DNA of 64,000 nt from Methylobacterium persicinum (GCF_022179525.1 NZ_BPQX01000045.1:26068-90067), one strand, 5' to 3'. Shown: positions 36,480 through 46,899, counted from the first letter of the stretch. Translations and numbers: made by a program. Notes: generated by a model from the letters alone, not told the origin.

Positions 36480-37208
36480 ATGAGCGCAGCGTCACCAGAG
36501 CCGATCATCCGAGAGCCCGCCGCTTCCGAGCCGCGGGTGACTCTCCGCCCGCTGAGCTTCCGCGGTCGCATCTTCAAGGGCTTGGCGTTGACGCCGGAGC
36601 CCCCCGTGGGAGACTGGCTCGCCGGTCTCGACCACGCGCTCAAGCGGTCGCCGACCCTCCTCCAGGGCCGCGCCCTCATCCTCGACGTGGCCGAGCTGAA
36701 GCCGTCCCTGGACGACCTTCAGGGCCTCCTTGCCGAACTCCGCAGCCGCGATATCCGCGTCCTCGGCATCGAGGGCACGGAGGCGGCCGGGGAGGGGCTC
36801 CCGCCGATCCTCATTCAGGGGCGCCCGAGCGCCGCGGTGGAGATCCCGGCGGTGCCCGCCGAGCCCGAGCCGCTGGTCGTCACCTCGATCACCGTCGAGG
36901 GGTCGATCCGGTCCGGCCAGAGCATCGTGAACCCCACGGGGGACGTGACCGTCATGGGGCACGTCTCGTCAGGGGCCGAGGTTCTCGCCGGCGGTTCCAT
37001 CCACGTTTACGGCGCCCTGCGGGGGCGCGCCATCGCCGGCGCCGCCCGCAACCCCAGGGCGCGAATCTACTGCCGCAAGTTCGAGCCCGAGCTGCTGGGG
37101 ATCGACCGCCTCGTGCGGACTGCGGAAGACATGGGATCGGCCCTGCGCGGCAAGGCCGCCCAGGTCTGGCTCGATGGCGGCACCATGAAACTGGCTAAGC
37201 TGGATTAA
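36480..37208 (+). CDS. minC: Septum-site-determining protein MinC
   Basis: A 242-residue FtsZ antagonist. The N-terminal domain has LSFRGRIFKGLALTP, and the C-terminal beta-helix domain has IRSGQSIVNPTGDVTVMG, AGGSIHVYGALRGRAIAGA and IYCRKFEPELLGID. minD follows after 13 bp and minE overlaps minD, giving a complete minCDE operon that places the division site. A second, separate minC-like gene lies at 32711. Confidence 0.95.
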   Translation: MSAASPEPIIREPAASEPRVTLRPLSFRGRIFKGLALTPEPPVGDWLAGLDHALKRSPTLLQGRALILDVAELKPSLDDLQGLLAELRSRDIRVLGIEGTEAAGEGLPPILIQGRPSAAVEIPAVPAEPEPLVVTSITVEGSIRSGQSIVNPTGDVTVMGHVSSGAEVLAGGSIHVYGALRGRAIAGAARNPRARIYCRKFEPELLGIDRLVRTAEDMGSALRGKAAQVWLDGGTMKLAKLD

Positions 37209-37221
37209 GGGAGAGCGACGC

Positions 37222-38037
37222 GTGGCAAAGGTTCTCGTCGTCACATCGGGCAAGGGCGGCGTCGGCAAGACGACGACCACCGCGGCCCTCGGAGCGGCCC
37301 TCGCGCAGGGCGGACAGAGCGTGTGCGTCGTCGATTTCGACGTCGGTCTGCGTAACCTCGACCTCGTCATGGGTGCCGAGCGCCGGGTGGTCTACGACCT
37401 CATCAACGTCGTTCACGGCGACGCCAAGCTTCCGCAGGCCCTGATCAAGGACAAGCGGCTCGAAGGTCTCCACCTGCTCCCGGCCTCCCAGACCCGGGAC
37501 AAGGATGCCCTCACCGACGAAGGCGTCGCCCGGGTGATGGAAGAGCTTCGCGCGAAGTTCGATTGGGTGGTCTGCGACTCCCCCGCCGGCATCGAGCGCG
37601 GCGCTCAGCTCGCCATGCACCACGCCGACGTCGCCATCGTGGTCACCAACCCCGAGGTGTCCTCGGTGCGCGACTCAGACCGGATCATCGGCCTGCTCGA
37701 CTCCAAGACCGCCAAGGCCGAGCGCGGCGAGGAGATGGAGAAGCACCTGATCCTCACCCGCTACGACCCGACCCGCGCCGACCGCGGCGACATGCTGAAG
37801 ACCGAGGACGTGCTCGAGATCCTCTCGATCCCGCTGCTCGCGATCATCCCCGAGAGCCAGGAAGTGCTGCGCGCTTCCAACGTCGGCTGCCCGGTGACCC
37901 TGAACAACCCCCTCTGTGCCCCGGCCCGCGCCTACGCCGACGCGGCCAAGCGGCTCAAGGGCGAGGACGTGCCGATGGTGCTCCCCACCGAGCGCAAGTC
38001 CTTCCTCGACAAGCTCTTCATGCGGAGGGCGGCATGA
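37222..38037 (+). CDS. minD: Septum-site-determining ATPase MinD
   Basis: A 271-residue deviant-Walker ATPase. VTSGKGGVGKTTTTAALG holds the signature Lys residues, VDFDVGLRNLDLVMG and DSPAGIERGA are canonical, and the C-terminal amphipathic helix (SFLDKLFMR) binds membrane. It recruits MinC and is driven by MinE. The GTG start at 37222 has GGGAGAG upstream. Confidence 0.97.
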   Translation: MAKVLVVTSGKGGVGKTTTTAALGAALAQGGQSVCVVDFDVGLRNLDLVMGAERRVVYDLINVVHGDAKLPQALIKDKRLEGLHLLPASQTRDKDALTDEGVARVMEELRAKFDWVVCDSPAGIERGAQLAMHHADVAIVVTNPEVSSVRDSDRIIGLLDSKTAKAERGEEMEKHLILTRYDPTRADRGDMLKTEDVLEILSIPLLAIIPESQEVLRASNVGCPVTLNNPLCAPARAYADAAKRLKGEDVPMVLPTERKSFLDKLFMRRAA

Positions 38038-38363
38038 GCATCCTTGGGATCTTCCAGAAGCGCAACTCGAGCGCGGTCGCGCGCGACCGCCTCCAGCTGA
38101 TCCTCGCCCACGAGCGCGCCGAGTCTGGCCGCCCGGACCTCGTGATCCAGCTCCGGGAGGAGATCCTGGCGGTGATCGCGAACCACGTCGCGGTCGAACC
38201 CGACAAGGTGAAGGTTACACTCGAGCGCGGCGCAGGCGTCTCCACGCTTGGCCTCGACATCGAGCTGCCCCTCGGCGCCTCGTCGAAGCTCGACGCCAAG
38301 CTCGCGAGCAAGATCGCCCAGGTCGCCGACAAGGCCGCCTCGGCGGCCAAGAAAGCCGCCTGA
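38034..38363 (+). CDS. minE: Cell division topological specificity factor MinE
   Basis: A 109-residue protein with MSILGIFQKR membrane-targeting residues, the anti-MinCD segment RDRLQLILAHERA and the dimer domain ILAVIANHVAVEPDKVKVTLER. An alanine/lysine-rich tail makes it longer than the roughly 90-residue E. coli protein. Its ATG overlaps the minD stop (ATGA). Confidence 0.95.
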   Translation: MSILGIFQKRNSSAVARDRLQLILAHERAESGRPDLVIQLREEILAVIANHVAVEPDKVKVTLERGAGVSTLGLDIELPLGASSKLDAKLASKIAQVADKAASAAKKAA

Positions 38364-38375
38364 CCACAGGACCTC

Positions 38376-38407
38376 GCGCCCCCTCCCCATGATCGGGGTG
38401 GGGGCGC
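38376..38407. terminator. Bidirectional terminator between minE and the P450 gene
   Basis: GCGCCCCCTCCCC (38376-38388) pairs with GGGGTGGGGGCGC (38395-38407) around loop ATGATC, with a single T-T mismatch. It lies 13 bp after minE and 61 bp from the convergent P450 stop. Confidence 0.75.
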
Positions 38408-38468
38408 GCCTGCGTCTCCGCGCGCGCCTTGACGTGCCGCCAGGGCTCGTCGCGGCGAGGGCGTCCGC

Positions 38469-39884
38469 TCAATCCCGCGCAGTCAGCCTGAACAGCCCCG
38501 GGTTTTCGGGCTGCGTGGTGACCACTGCAACGGGCAGGATCGGTGCGGCGCTCACCGGCGCGATCCGGAAGGCGGAGCAGAGGCGGGCGAGGGCCAGGAC
38601 CGCCTCGCTGAGGGCGAACTGCGCCCCGATACAGACCCGCGGCCCGGCCCCGAACGGCAGATAGCTGAAACGCGCGGGCCCCTGGCGGCCTGGCAGGAAC
38701 CGGCCGGGATCGAAGGCGTCGGGGTCGTCCCACAGCCGGCGGTGCCGGTGAAGGACCCAGGGGCTCACGATGAGGATGTCCCCCTTGCGCACGGCATGCC
38801 CCGCCACCTCGTCCGGGGCGAGCGCCCGGCGTACGACGACGAAGGCCGCGGGATAGAGCCTCAGTGTCTCATCGATGACCGCGCGGGTCAGGGGCAAGCG
38901 CCCGTCAGCATGGCTGCCGGTGGGATCGGAGAGGTCGGCGGACCTCGCTTCGGCGGCCACCTGCTCCTGCACCTCAGGAAACAGCGCCAACAGGTAGCTC
39001 GCCCAGAACAGGGTGCCGGCCGTCGTCTCGTGGCCGGCCAAAATCATCGTCGCGACCTGGTCCCGCAGTTCCTCGGGCGTGAACGGCGCCCCCGTCTCGG
39101 GATTGCGGGCGGCCTTCAGGAGGTCGAGAAGGTCGGCCCGGTGGTCCGCCGGCTCTGCGGTGCGTGAGGCGATCACCGAATCGAGGAACGGGATCCACCG
39201 GCGCCTGAAGCGCGCCCGCGACCTGTCGAGGGGTGCGGGCCACCCGGGGGGCATCAGCACGTCGAGGACATGCGGCCGGCCGAGCCGCTCGCCGTATTCC
39301 GTGATGAAGGCGCGTAGGGCCGGGCCCTGCCGGTCCATCCCCACGGAGAACATGGCTCGCCCGGCAATCTCCAGGGCGAGGGTGTGGAAGGTGGAAAAGA
39401 GGTCAACCGGACCCGTCGCCGCCTTCGGACGGAGCGCATCGATCCCCTCCCTCACGGCCCTGTCGATATGCGGCACGAGGCCGTCGATCGCCCGGGGCGT
39501 GAAGGCGGGGGCGAGGGTCCGGCGCTGATGCCGCCATGCCGAGCCTTCGCTGATGAGCAGCCCGTCGCCCAGGATCGGCCGGAGGATCCGGGTCGTGCCC
39601 ACCGTGCGGGCGTAGTTCCCCTGATTCTCGACCAGAACATGCCGGATGGCGTCGGGATCGCTGAGGATGAAGCTGGAGCGGCCCATCAGCCCCCGGCGCG
39701 TGACCGGCGTCTCGAAGGCGGCCTTCGGGAAGCCGAGCAGGCCGTTGTCGCGGATCGAGCGAAGGTAGGCCGGCAGCGATAGATCGCGGTCGGGCGGCTC
39801 CCGGCGCGGCGGGACCATCCGCCCCGGGTGCCCGGCGGCGTCGCGGCCCGTTGGGGAAACGTCCGTCGGTATCCAATCCCTCAT
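38469..39884 (-). CDS. Cytochrome P450
   Basis: A 471-residue soluble P450 monooxygenase. The I-helix motif AGHETT is at 283-288, the K-helix ETLR at 339-342 and the heme-binding loop FGAGPRVCIG at 411-420 with Cys418. No membrane anchor is visible. Substrate unknown; the fold resembles bacterial CYPs with fatty-acid or terpenoid-type substrates, but that is only a guess. It starts 46 bp after the ABC-like gene on the same strand, suggesting co-transcription. No ferredoxin or reductase gene lies nearby, so electron donors are supplied from elsewhere. Confidence 0.95.
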   Translation of the reverse strand: MRDWIPTDVSPTGRDAAGHPGRMVPPRREPPDRDLSLPAYLRSIRDNGLLGFPKAAFETPVTRRGLMGRSSFILSDPDAIRHVLVENQGNYARTVGTTRILRPILGDGLLISEGSAWRHQRRTLAPAFTPRAIDGLVPHIDRAVREGIDALRPKAATGPVDLFSTFHTLALEIAGRAMFSVGMDRQGPALRAFITEYGERLGRPHVLDVLMPPGWPAPLDRSRARFRRRWIPFLDSVIASRTAEPADHRADLLDLLKAARNPETGAPFTPEELRDQVATMILAGHETTAGTLFWASYLLALFPEVQEQVAAEARSADLSDPTGSHADGRLPLTRAVIDETLRLYPAAFVVVRRALAPDEVAGHAVRKGDILIVSPWVLHRHRRLWDDPDAFDPGRFLPGRQGPARFSYLPFGAGPRVCIGAQFALSEAVLALARLCSAFRIAPVSAAPILPVAVVTTQPENPGLFRLTARD

Positions 39885-39930
39885 GGGCGGGGTGATGGCC
39901 GAGGACAGCCCTGGAGTAAACGCCCCGGTG

Positions 39931-42576
39931 TCATTCCGCCGCCCTCTGGATGGGCTGGCGGGGTAGGCCGACGGGAAGGGTGGAGGGAAAGCGGTCGGCC
40001 TCGGCTTCTGCCGAGACGGAGGCCAGGAGGCTGGCCATCGGCAGCACGTCCTCCACCACGCTCAGAAGCGTGCCGGCTCCCCCCTCCAGATGCTCTTCGA
40101 CCCGATCGACCACGAGGACCTCCGGCTGCCGCAGCAGCGCCCGGGTGAGCCCGAGCCGCACCCTCACCCTCTCGGGAAGGAGCAGCCCGCGGTTGCCGAC
40201 CTGACGTTCGAGCCCCCGCCGCCGGATCCCCGCCTCCAGGTCGAACTCCCGGAAGACGGCGAGGACCTCCCGCTGAATGATCTCCTCGCTGTGCATCTTC
40301 GCGGTGTCGATCCGGCCGAACAGGACGTTGTCGAGGACGCTGGCTCGGGGGTTGATCCGCATCGGATCGTAGGTCTCGACATCGCAGCCCTCGTGGCCGT
40401 TCATCGCGTCCTGGACGATGCCCCGCGCGCCGGCGATCCGGATCTTGAGCGCGTCATCAAGCAGGCCGAAGCGCATGCGAGGCTCGACATAGGCGAGGGC
40501 CAGGGCCAGGAACGCTTCGCTGTCCTTGTCCGAGAGAGAGCCGTTCCCGGAAAGGCGGACCAGCCGGGCCTCGTAATCCGGCACCATCTCCGGCGTGATC
40601 AGCGAGAAGCGGCGGAAAAGGGGATGGCCGGGCGGCACATCCTTGAAGATCTCGCTCAGGTTCCGGGCGATCTCGACGCCCATGCGGTCCAAGTCGCCGA
40701 GCAGGCGAGCGCGTTCGAGGGCCCGTCGGAAGGGCGCGACCGCGGCCAGGGTGAGGGGCTCCATCAGCGCAGGGTTGCGGGGAACGCCGAACAGGAGATT
40801 CTCCCCGAGCGTCGCCTGATCGTTGTAGGCCCCCCGCGAGAACGGAATCACCAGGTCGGCGAGGCCCTTGCGTTCGAAATGCGCCCGGAGGTGTTCCCGG
40901 GCTGCGATGAACCGTTGGCCGACTTCGGAATCGTGCGTGACCGAACTCAGGGCATCCAGCCCGTAGCGGTACAGGTCGGTGCCGAGCCCGAGGCGGGTGA
41001 GAATATCGACCATGCGCCTGTCGAGGTCGTCCGCATCCGCGACACCGAGGGCGGCGAAGTCGATCCAGGGGTCGCTGATGCTGTCCAGGGGGTTGCCGGT
41101 CTGAACGGCTTCCCGGATCCGCTGCTTGGTGAAGTCGAGCCGTCGGCTGTCGAGGGGCTTGATCCGCAGCCCGTACAGGAGGTTGTCGCGGATCGAGCCG
41201 GGGAACAGCACCGGTTCGATCCCGGCGAAGGCAATGCCCCGGGAGAACACGGTGCGGGGCAGCGTCGCGAGGTCGTAGGGGCCGATCCGCACCGTCCCGC
41301 TCCGGAGCATGTGGAGGCCGGCGAGCACCCGGGCGAACTCCTGCGCGATCGGCCCCGGCGGAACGAAAGCGGTGCGCGCAGGGAGGGGGAGGGTGACGTC
41401 GCCGATCTCGACAGGCGCGCCGCCGCGGGGATCGCGCAGGTTGACGGACTCAGTCGTGAGGGGGGAACCAAGGCGAAACGTGGGACCGTCGTCGTCCTGG
41501 AACGGCGTCAGGCGATCCGCCCGGAAATGGGCGGCCACCGTTTCGTATTTCACCTCGACGTCCAGGCGCTGCTGGTCCCAGTCGATGAGTTCCTTCAACG
41601 GAGGCGGGAGGTCGCGATAGGCGGCCAGCACCGCGACGAGCTGGCCGATATCCAGCTCGCCCTTCAAGGCGAAGACGCCGCCGATGACGTAGAACAGGAA
41701 CGGCGTCACCTGCGCGAGGAGATTGTTCAGGTACTTCACCGCGAACTTGCGCCGGTAGATGCGTAGGCGCAGGTCGTAAAGGGTGTAGAGCCGGCCGCCG
41801 ATCTCGGCCCGCTCCCACCGGCCGGTATTGTTGAGTACCACGGCGGGCAGCCCATCGAGCACCTCTGCAATACGGCCGGCGAAGGCCCTGGAGGTGATCT
41901 GCCGCTTCCGGCTGAGCACGATGATCTGCCGCCGCAGGCGCGGGATTACCGTCATCTGCACCCCGATCATGGCCGCCGCGGTGAGGCCCAGCCAGACGTT
42001 CTGCATCAGGATGAAGAGCAAGGCCGTGAGGGCCTGCGTCCCCAACTGGGCCGGCACCACGATGGCGTCGCCGATGAACGATCCGATGGGCTCGACCTCG
42101 TCACGGATGATCGTCGCCGTCTCGGAAGACTTCACCTCGCTCTGCGCCTCCGAGGTGAAGCGCAGCATCAACGCGAAGAGCTGAAAGCGCAGCCGGCGGA
42201 GCATCCGCTCGCCCAGGATGCCCTTCTGCAGGTTGATCCAGAACTTGAAGGCTCCGTTCACGATGACGAGGGCCAGGAACAGGAGCGACAAGCCGAGCAG
42301 CAGTTCGAGCCGGTCGAGTTGGAACCCGTCGAACAATGAGGTTCGGCCGCCGCCGAGGATGGCGGGCCAATCGACCTTGATCTCCAAGAACGACGCTGTC
42401 GCCTCCCCGTGGGCGAAGGCGCGTCCGGTGATCGCATCGTTGACGATGCGCTTCGGCAGATCGAGGGACGCGAAATAAAACGGCAGCGACGCCAGGACCA
42501 CGACGCAGATCGTGACCTGATCGCGCTTCGAGTGGCGCCAGATGTAATCGAACAGCCGCGGCTCGAGCTCGCGCAT
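39931..42576 (-). CDS. ABC-exporter-like protein with degenerate, expanded nucleotide-binding domain
   Basis: An 881-residue protein. Residues 1-340 resemble a type-I ABC exporter membrane domain (helices near 22-40, 88-115, 170-210 and 285-320; ILGERMLRRLRFQLFALMLRF matches the coupling region). The following domain keeps an ABC outline (VLAGLHMLRSGTVRIGPYDL at 417-436) but lacks catalytic residues. Walker A is VPPGPIAQ (405-412) with no GKS/T, the Q-loop Gln is Ile (AGIEPVLF), the signature is LLPERVRVRL (799-808) instead of LSGGQ and Walker B is VLVVDRVEEH, with Arg for Glu. About 270 residues are inserted. NLLYG, NLLFG and NVLFG appear three times (465, 593, 750). It cannot be an ordinary ABC pump. 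Confidence 0.85.
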   Translation of the reverse strand: MRELEPRLFDYIWRHSKRDQVTICVVVLASLPFYFASLDLPKRIVNDAITGRAFAHGEATASFLEIKVDWPAILGGGRTSLFDGFQLDRLELLLGLSLLFLALVIVNGAFKFWINLQKGILGERMLRRLRFQLFALMLRFTSEAQSEVKSSETATIIRDEVEPIGSFIGDAIVVPAQLGTQALTALLFILMQNVWLGLTAAAMIGVQMTVIPRLRRQIIVLSRKRQITSRAFAGRIAEVLDGLPAVVLNNTGRWERAEIGGRLYTLYDLRLRIYRRKFAVKYLNNLLAQVTPFLFYVIGGVFALKGELDIGQLVAVLAAYRDLPPPLKELIDWDQQRLDVEVKYETVAAHFRADRLTPFQDDDGPTFRLGSPLTTESVNLRDPRGGAPVEIGDVTLPLPARTAFVPPGPIAQEFARVLAGLHMLRSGTVRIGPYDLATLPRTVFSRGIAFAGIEPVLFPGSIRDNLLYGLRIKPLDSRRLDFTKQRIREAVQTGNPLDSISDPWIDFAALGVADADDLDRRMVDILTRLGLGTDLYRYGLDALSSVTHDSEVGQRFIAAREHLRAHFERKGLADLVIPFSRGAYNDQATLGENLLFGVPRNPALMEPLTLAAVAPFRRALERARLLGDLDRMGVEIARNLSEIFKDVPPGHPLFRRFSLITPEMVPDYEARLVRLSGNGSLSDKDSEAFLALALAYVEPRMRFGLLDDALKIRIAGARGIVQDAMNGHEGCDVETYDPMRINPRASVLDNVLFGRIDTAKMHSEEIIQREVLAVFREFDLEAGIRRRGLERQVGNRGLLLPERVRVRLGLTRALLRQPEVLVVDRVEEHLEGGAGTLLSVVEDVLPMASLLASVSAEAEADRFPSTLPVGLPRQPIQRAAE

Positions 42577-42838
42577 GACGTCCTTCGGGAGGTAGGCTGC
42601 GCGGAGCCGGTACGCCGCCCGCGATACGGCGCATTCTATAGCTCAACCCGCGCGGAACGCGTGTCGTCCCTCACGCGCCACCGTTGAAATCGCCTCGTTT
42701 CGCCTCGTGGGCTTGCCGGGAGCGGTGCGGCTCTCTATTGCAGCGCAACCGCCACACATCTGCCCATGGCCCGGGGCGGACGACCAGCCGTCGTCCGATG
42801 CACCGGCTCAGCCAGGGCCACCGAGCGTGAACCCGGCC

Positions 42839-44665
<1,827 letters not shown>

Positions 44666-44712
44666 ACGGACGGCGGGGCCGGTGTAAGTCCGCCGGCCCT
44701 CGCGACCCATGA

Positions 44713-44804
44713 CGTCATTGCGAGCGTAGCAACGCTGTACAGGGCAGCGGGCCGTCTTCGAGTGCCGCGCCTCTCTGGATTGCTTCGCGTTGCTCGCAAT
44801 GACG
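44713..44804. repeat. REP-like long inverted repeat (CGTCATTGCGAGC family)
   Basis: CGTCATTGCGAGC (44713-44725) recurs as its exact complement GCTCGCAATGACG (44792-44804), separated by about 66 bp that include GGATTGCTTCGCG. I recall similar dispersed GTCATTGCGAG...GAAGCAATCC palindromes in many bacterial genomes. It lies between typA and a tiny convergent gene and may also act as a terminator for both. Confidence 0.7.
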
Positions 44805-44813
44805 GTTCGGGTT

Positions 44814-44954
44814 TCAGGACCCGCCCAGGTCGGTCTCGCCGGCCTGACCCTTTGGGCCTTCTCCCGGCTTGCCTTCGGTCTTCTCGTTCGGGTCCTTTAC
44901 CCCATCGGGGGCGATGTTTTCAGGCCGATCTTCGGCCTTGTCGCGCTCGCTCAC
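44814..44954 (-). CDS. Tiny hydrophilic protein, third of an overlapping trio
   Basis: A 46-residue protein starting at GTG 44954 with AAGGGGAG about 6 bases upstream. The sequence begins SERDKAEDRPENIAPDG, then has DPNEKTEGKPGEGPKG, and ends TDLGGS. It is rich in E, K, D, G and P with no hydrophobic core, so it should be disordered. Its GTG overlaps the stop of the preceding gene (GTGA), so translation is likely coupled. Unknown function. Confidence 0.6.
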   Translation of the reverse strand: MSERDKAEDRPENIAPDGVKDPNEKTEGKPGEGPKGQAGETDLGGS

Positions 44955-45265
44955 GGCTTGCTCCCCTTCTCAGCCCGGTAATGGCCGGCGGCCACCTTAC
45001 AGCCGGCATCGGGACCCTGTGACGCCTGCTGGTCCGAGTGGCCACCGGACGAGCCGCCGACCGCGGGGGGAGATGAACCGGCAACACCACCGCTCATCTC
45101 ATCGCGGCGGGTCTTCTCGTCCTTACCGCCGCTCTCCATTCCCGTGATGGCGGCCTGCTGTGCCGTCTGATGTCCACCCCCGGCGGGCTTCTCACCTGCT
45201 GAGCCGACGTGATCGTCGGGCTTGCGGGTGACCGTCCCCGAGTCGCTGGTTTCCCGCGCCATCAC
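44951..45265 (-). CDS. Small disordered hydrophilic protein, second of an overlapping trio
   Basis: About 104 residues starting at GTG 45265 or ATG 45262, directly overlapping the upstream stop. Composition is rich in G, S, Q, D, E and K (SDSGTVTRKPDDHVGSAG, GGVAGSSPPAVGGSSGGH), with one cysteine. There is no signal peptide, transmembrane segment or recognised domain. The GTGA overlaps at both ends support a real coupled gene despite low complexity. Confidence 0.6.
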   Translation of the reverse strand: MMARETSDSGTVTRKPDDHVGSAGEKPAGGGHQTAQQAAITGMESGGKDEKTRRDEMSGGVAGSSPPAVGGSSGGHSDQQASQGPDAGCKVAAGHYRAEKGSKP

Positions 45266-45585
45266 CGCTTTCCGTCGTCTTGGCCGACGGCAGCCGTCGC
45301 ACGGTCGATCGCTTCAGCGGCAGCCGAATCACCGCCTTCGCCGCGCAGATGGCGAAGATTCTCAGGCGGCGTTTCCGCTTCGGTGGCGTCCGTCGCATCC
45401 TGGCCGGGCGTGCCAGAGGCGATCCGGGCCGCCTCGGCTTGCCCGGACGGATCGCGCTTCAAATCGGTTTGGGTGTTTTGAGGAAGGCCCACATCAAGGG
45501 GCGATTCCTGGCCGAGATCCTGACCGTTCCGGTCAGTGTAGGGGTCGAAGCTTTTGAGCGATTGCCGCTCGTTGTCCTGCGCCAT
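45262..45585 (-). CDS. Small disordered hydrophilic protein, first of an overlapping trio
   Basis: A 107-residue protein from ATG 45585 with a strong GGGAGG ribosome-binding site, which is the best evidence that the trio is expressed. It begins MAQDNERQSLKSFDPYTDRN and is rich in Q, D, E and N (LPQNTQTDLKRDPSGQAEAA, TEAETPPENLRHLRGEGG). It is predicted to be soluble and largely unstructured. Possibly a stress-related hydrophilin-like protein; this is speculative. Confidence 0.65.
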   Translation of the reverse strand: MAQDNERQSLKSFDPYTDRNGQDLGQESPLDVGLPQNTQTDLKRDPSGQAEAARIASGTPGQDATDATEAETPPENLRHLRGEGGDSAAAEAIDRATAAVGQDDGKR

Positions 45586-45644
45586 GTCCGGCCTCCCAAA
45601 TCGTCGTTCAGTGCGAAGGACAACGGGGTGAGCCGGTGATCGTT

Positions 45645-45671
45645 GCGGCCCGGCGACGACCGCCGGGCCGC
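45645..45671 (-). terminator. Terminator after cysK
   Basis: GCGGCCCGGCG (45645-45655) and CGCCGGGCCGC (45661-45671) form a perfect 11-bp stem with loop ACGAC, 9 bp after the cysK stop codon. It isolates cysK from the small-protein trio. Confidence 0.75.
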
Positions 45672-45680
45672 GGGGGTGAG

Positions 45681-46655
45681 CTAGCCGATGCCGTCGAACA
45701 GAGCCGACGAGATGTAGCGCTCGGCGAACGAGCAGGCGATCGTCACGATGCGCTTACCCTGGAATTCCGGACGCTTGGCAAGTTCCAACGCGGCCGCGAC
45801 GTTGCCGCCCGTGGAGATGCCGCCGGGGATACCTTCGAGCCGGGCCAGCGCCCGAGATGTCTCGAAGGCGGTGTCGTTCGAGACCTTCAGCACGCCATCG
45901 AGGATATTGGTGTGCAAGTTCTCGGGGATGAAGCCCGCCCCGATGCCCTGGATCTTGTGCGGGCCGGGCTGGCCGCCGGAAATGACCGGCGAGTCGACGG
46001 GTTCGACGGCAAAGACCTTCAGATCGGGCAGACGGGGCTTGAGCACCTCGGCGACGCCGGTGATCGTCCCGCCCGTGCCGACACCAGCCACGAAGGCATC
46101 GAGCTTGCCGCCGGTATCCGACCAGATCTCCTCCGCGGTGGTCCGGCGATGGATGTCCGGGTTGGCCGGGTTCGAGAATTGCTGCGGCATCACCGACCCG
46201 GGGATCTCCCGCAGTAGCTCCTCGGCCTTGGCGATGGCGCCCTTCATGCCTTGCGCGCCGGGCGTCAATGCCAACTCGGCGCCGAGGAAGGCGAGCATCT
46301 TGCGGCGCTCGATGGACATCGTCTCCGGCATGACGAGGATCAGCCGGTAACCACGGGCCGCCGCGGTGAAGGCCAGGGCGATGCCTGTATTGCCGGACGT
46401 CGGCTCCACGAGGGTGCCACCCGGCTGCAGCTTGCCCGCGGCCTCCAGGGCATCGATCATGTTGACGCCGATGCGGTCCTTCACACTCGCGATCGGGTTG
46501 AAGAACTCGAGCTTCAGGAGAATCTCTGCCTCCACGCCATGCTCCTTGGGCAGGCGGTTCAGCTTCACCAGCGGCGTGTTGCCGATGGTCTCGGTGATCG
46601 AGCCGTAGATGCGACCGTGGCCGACCTTGGCCGGCGCGTTAAGGGAATCGGCCAT
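45681..46655 (-). CDS. cysK: Cysteine synthase A (O-acetylserine sulfhydrylase)
   Basis: A 324-residue PLP enzyme that makes cysteine from O-acetylserine and sulphide. ASVKDRIGVNMI contains the PLP lysine, PTSGNTGIALAF the substrate loop and VGTGGTITG the phosphate-binding loop. The ATG 46655 start is upstream of a normal N-terminus (YGSITETIGNTPLVKLNRL). Single gene, with its own terminator. Confidence 0.96.
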   Translation of the reverse strand: MADSLNAPAKVGHGRIYGSITETIGNTPLVKLNRLPKEHGVEAEILLKLEFFNPIASVKDRIGVNMIDALEAAGKLQPGGTLVEPTSGNTGIALAFTAAARGYRLILVMPETMSIERRKMLAFLGAELALTPGAQGMKGAIAKAEELLREIPGSVMPQQFSNPANPDIHRRTTAEEIWSDTGGKLDAFVAGVGTGGTITGVAEVLKPRLPDLKVFAVEPVDSPVISGGQPGPHKIQGIGAGFIPENLHTNILDGVLKVSNDTAFETSRALARLEGIPGGISTGGNVAAALELAKRPEFQGKRIVTIACSFAERYISSALFDGIG

Positions 46656-46899
46656 CGCGTGCTTCCTGTCTGCGTTCGTACGGATGTCGGATGCGAATGC
46701 CCCGTGCCAAGGGGGGATGGCCCGGGCATTCGCGCCAGGGCGTGCGATAGACCCTCACAAGTTCGGGAGCAATCGCCCTAAGTGCCTTAACCGCCAATTC
46801 TTTTCATCGACGTGCCCTATTTGGGTAGTCGGTGGAATAAGCTGTCTTATCTGATGGGATCGCGGAGAAGATCCTTCTCGATCGCAGGATGGTGAGGGC

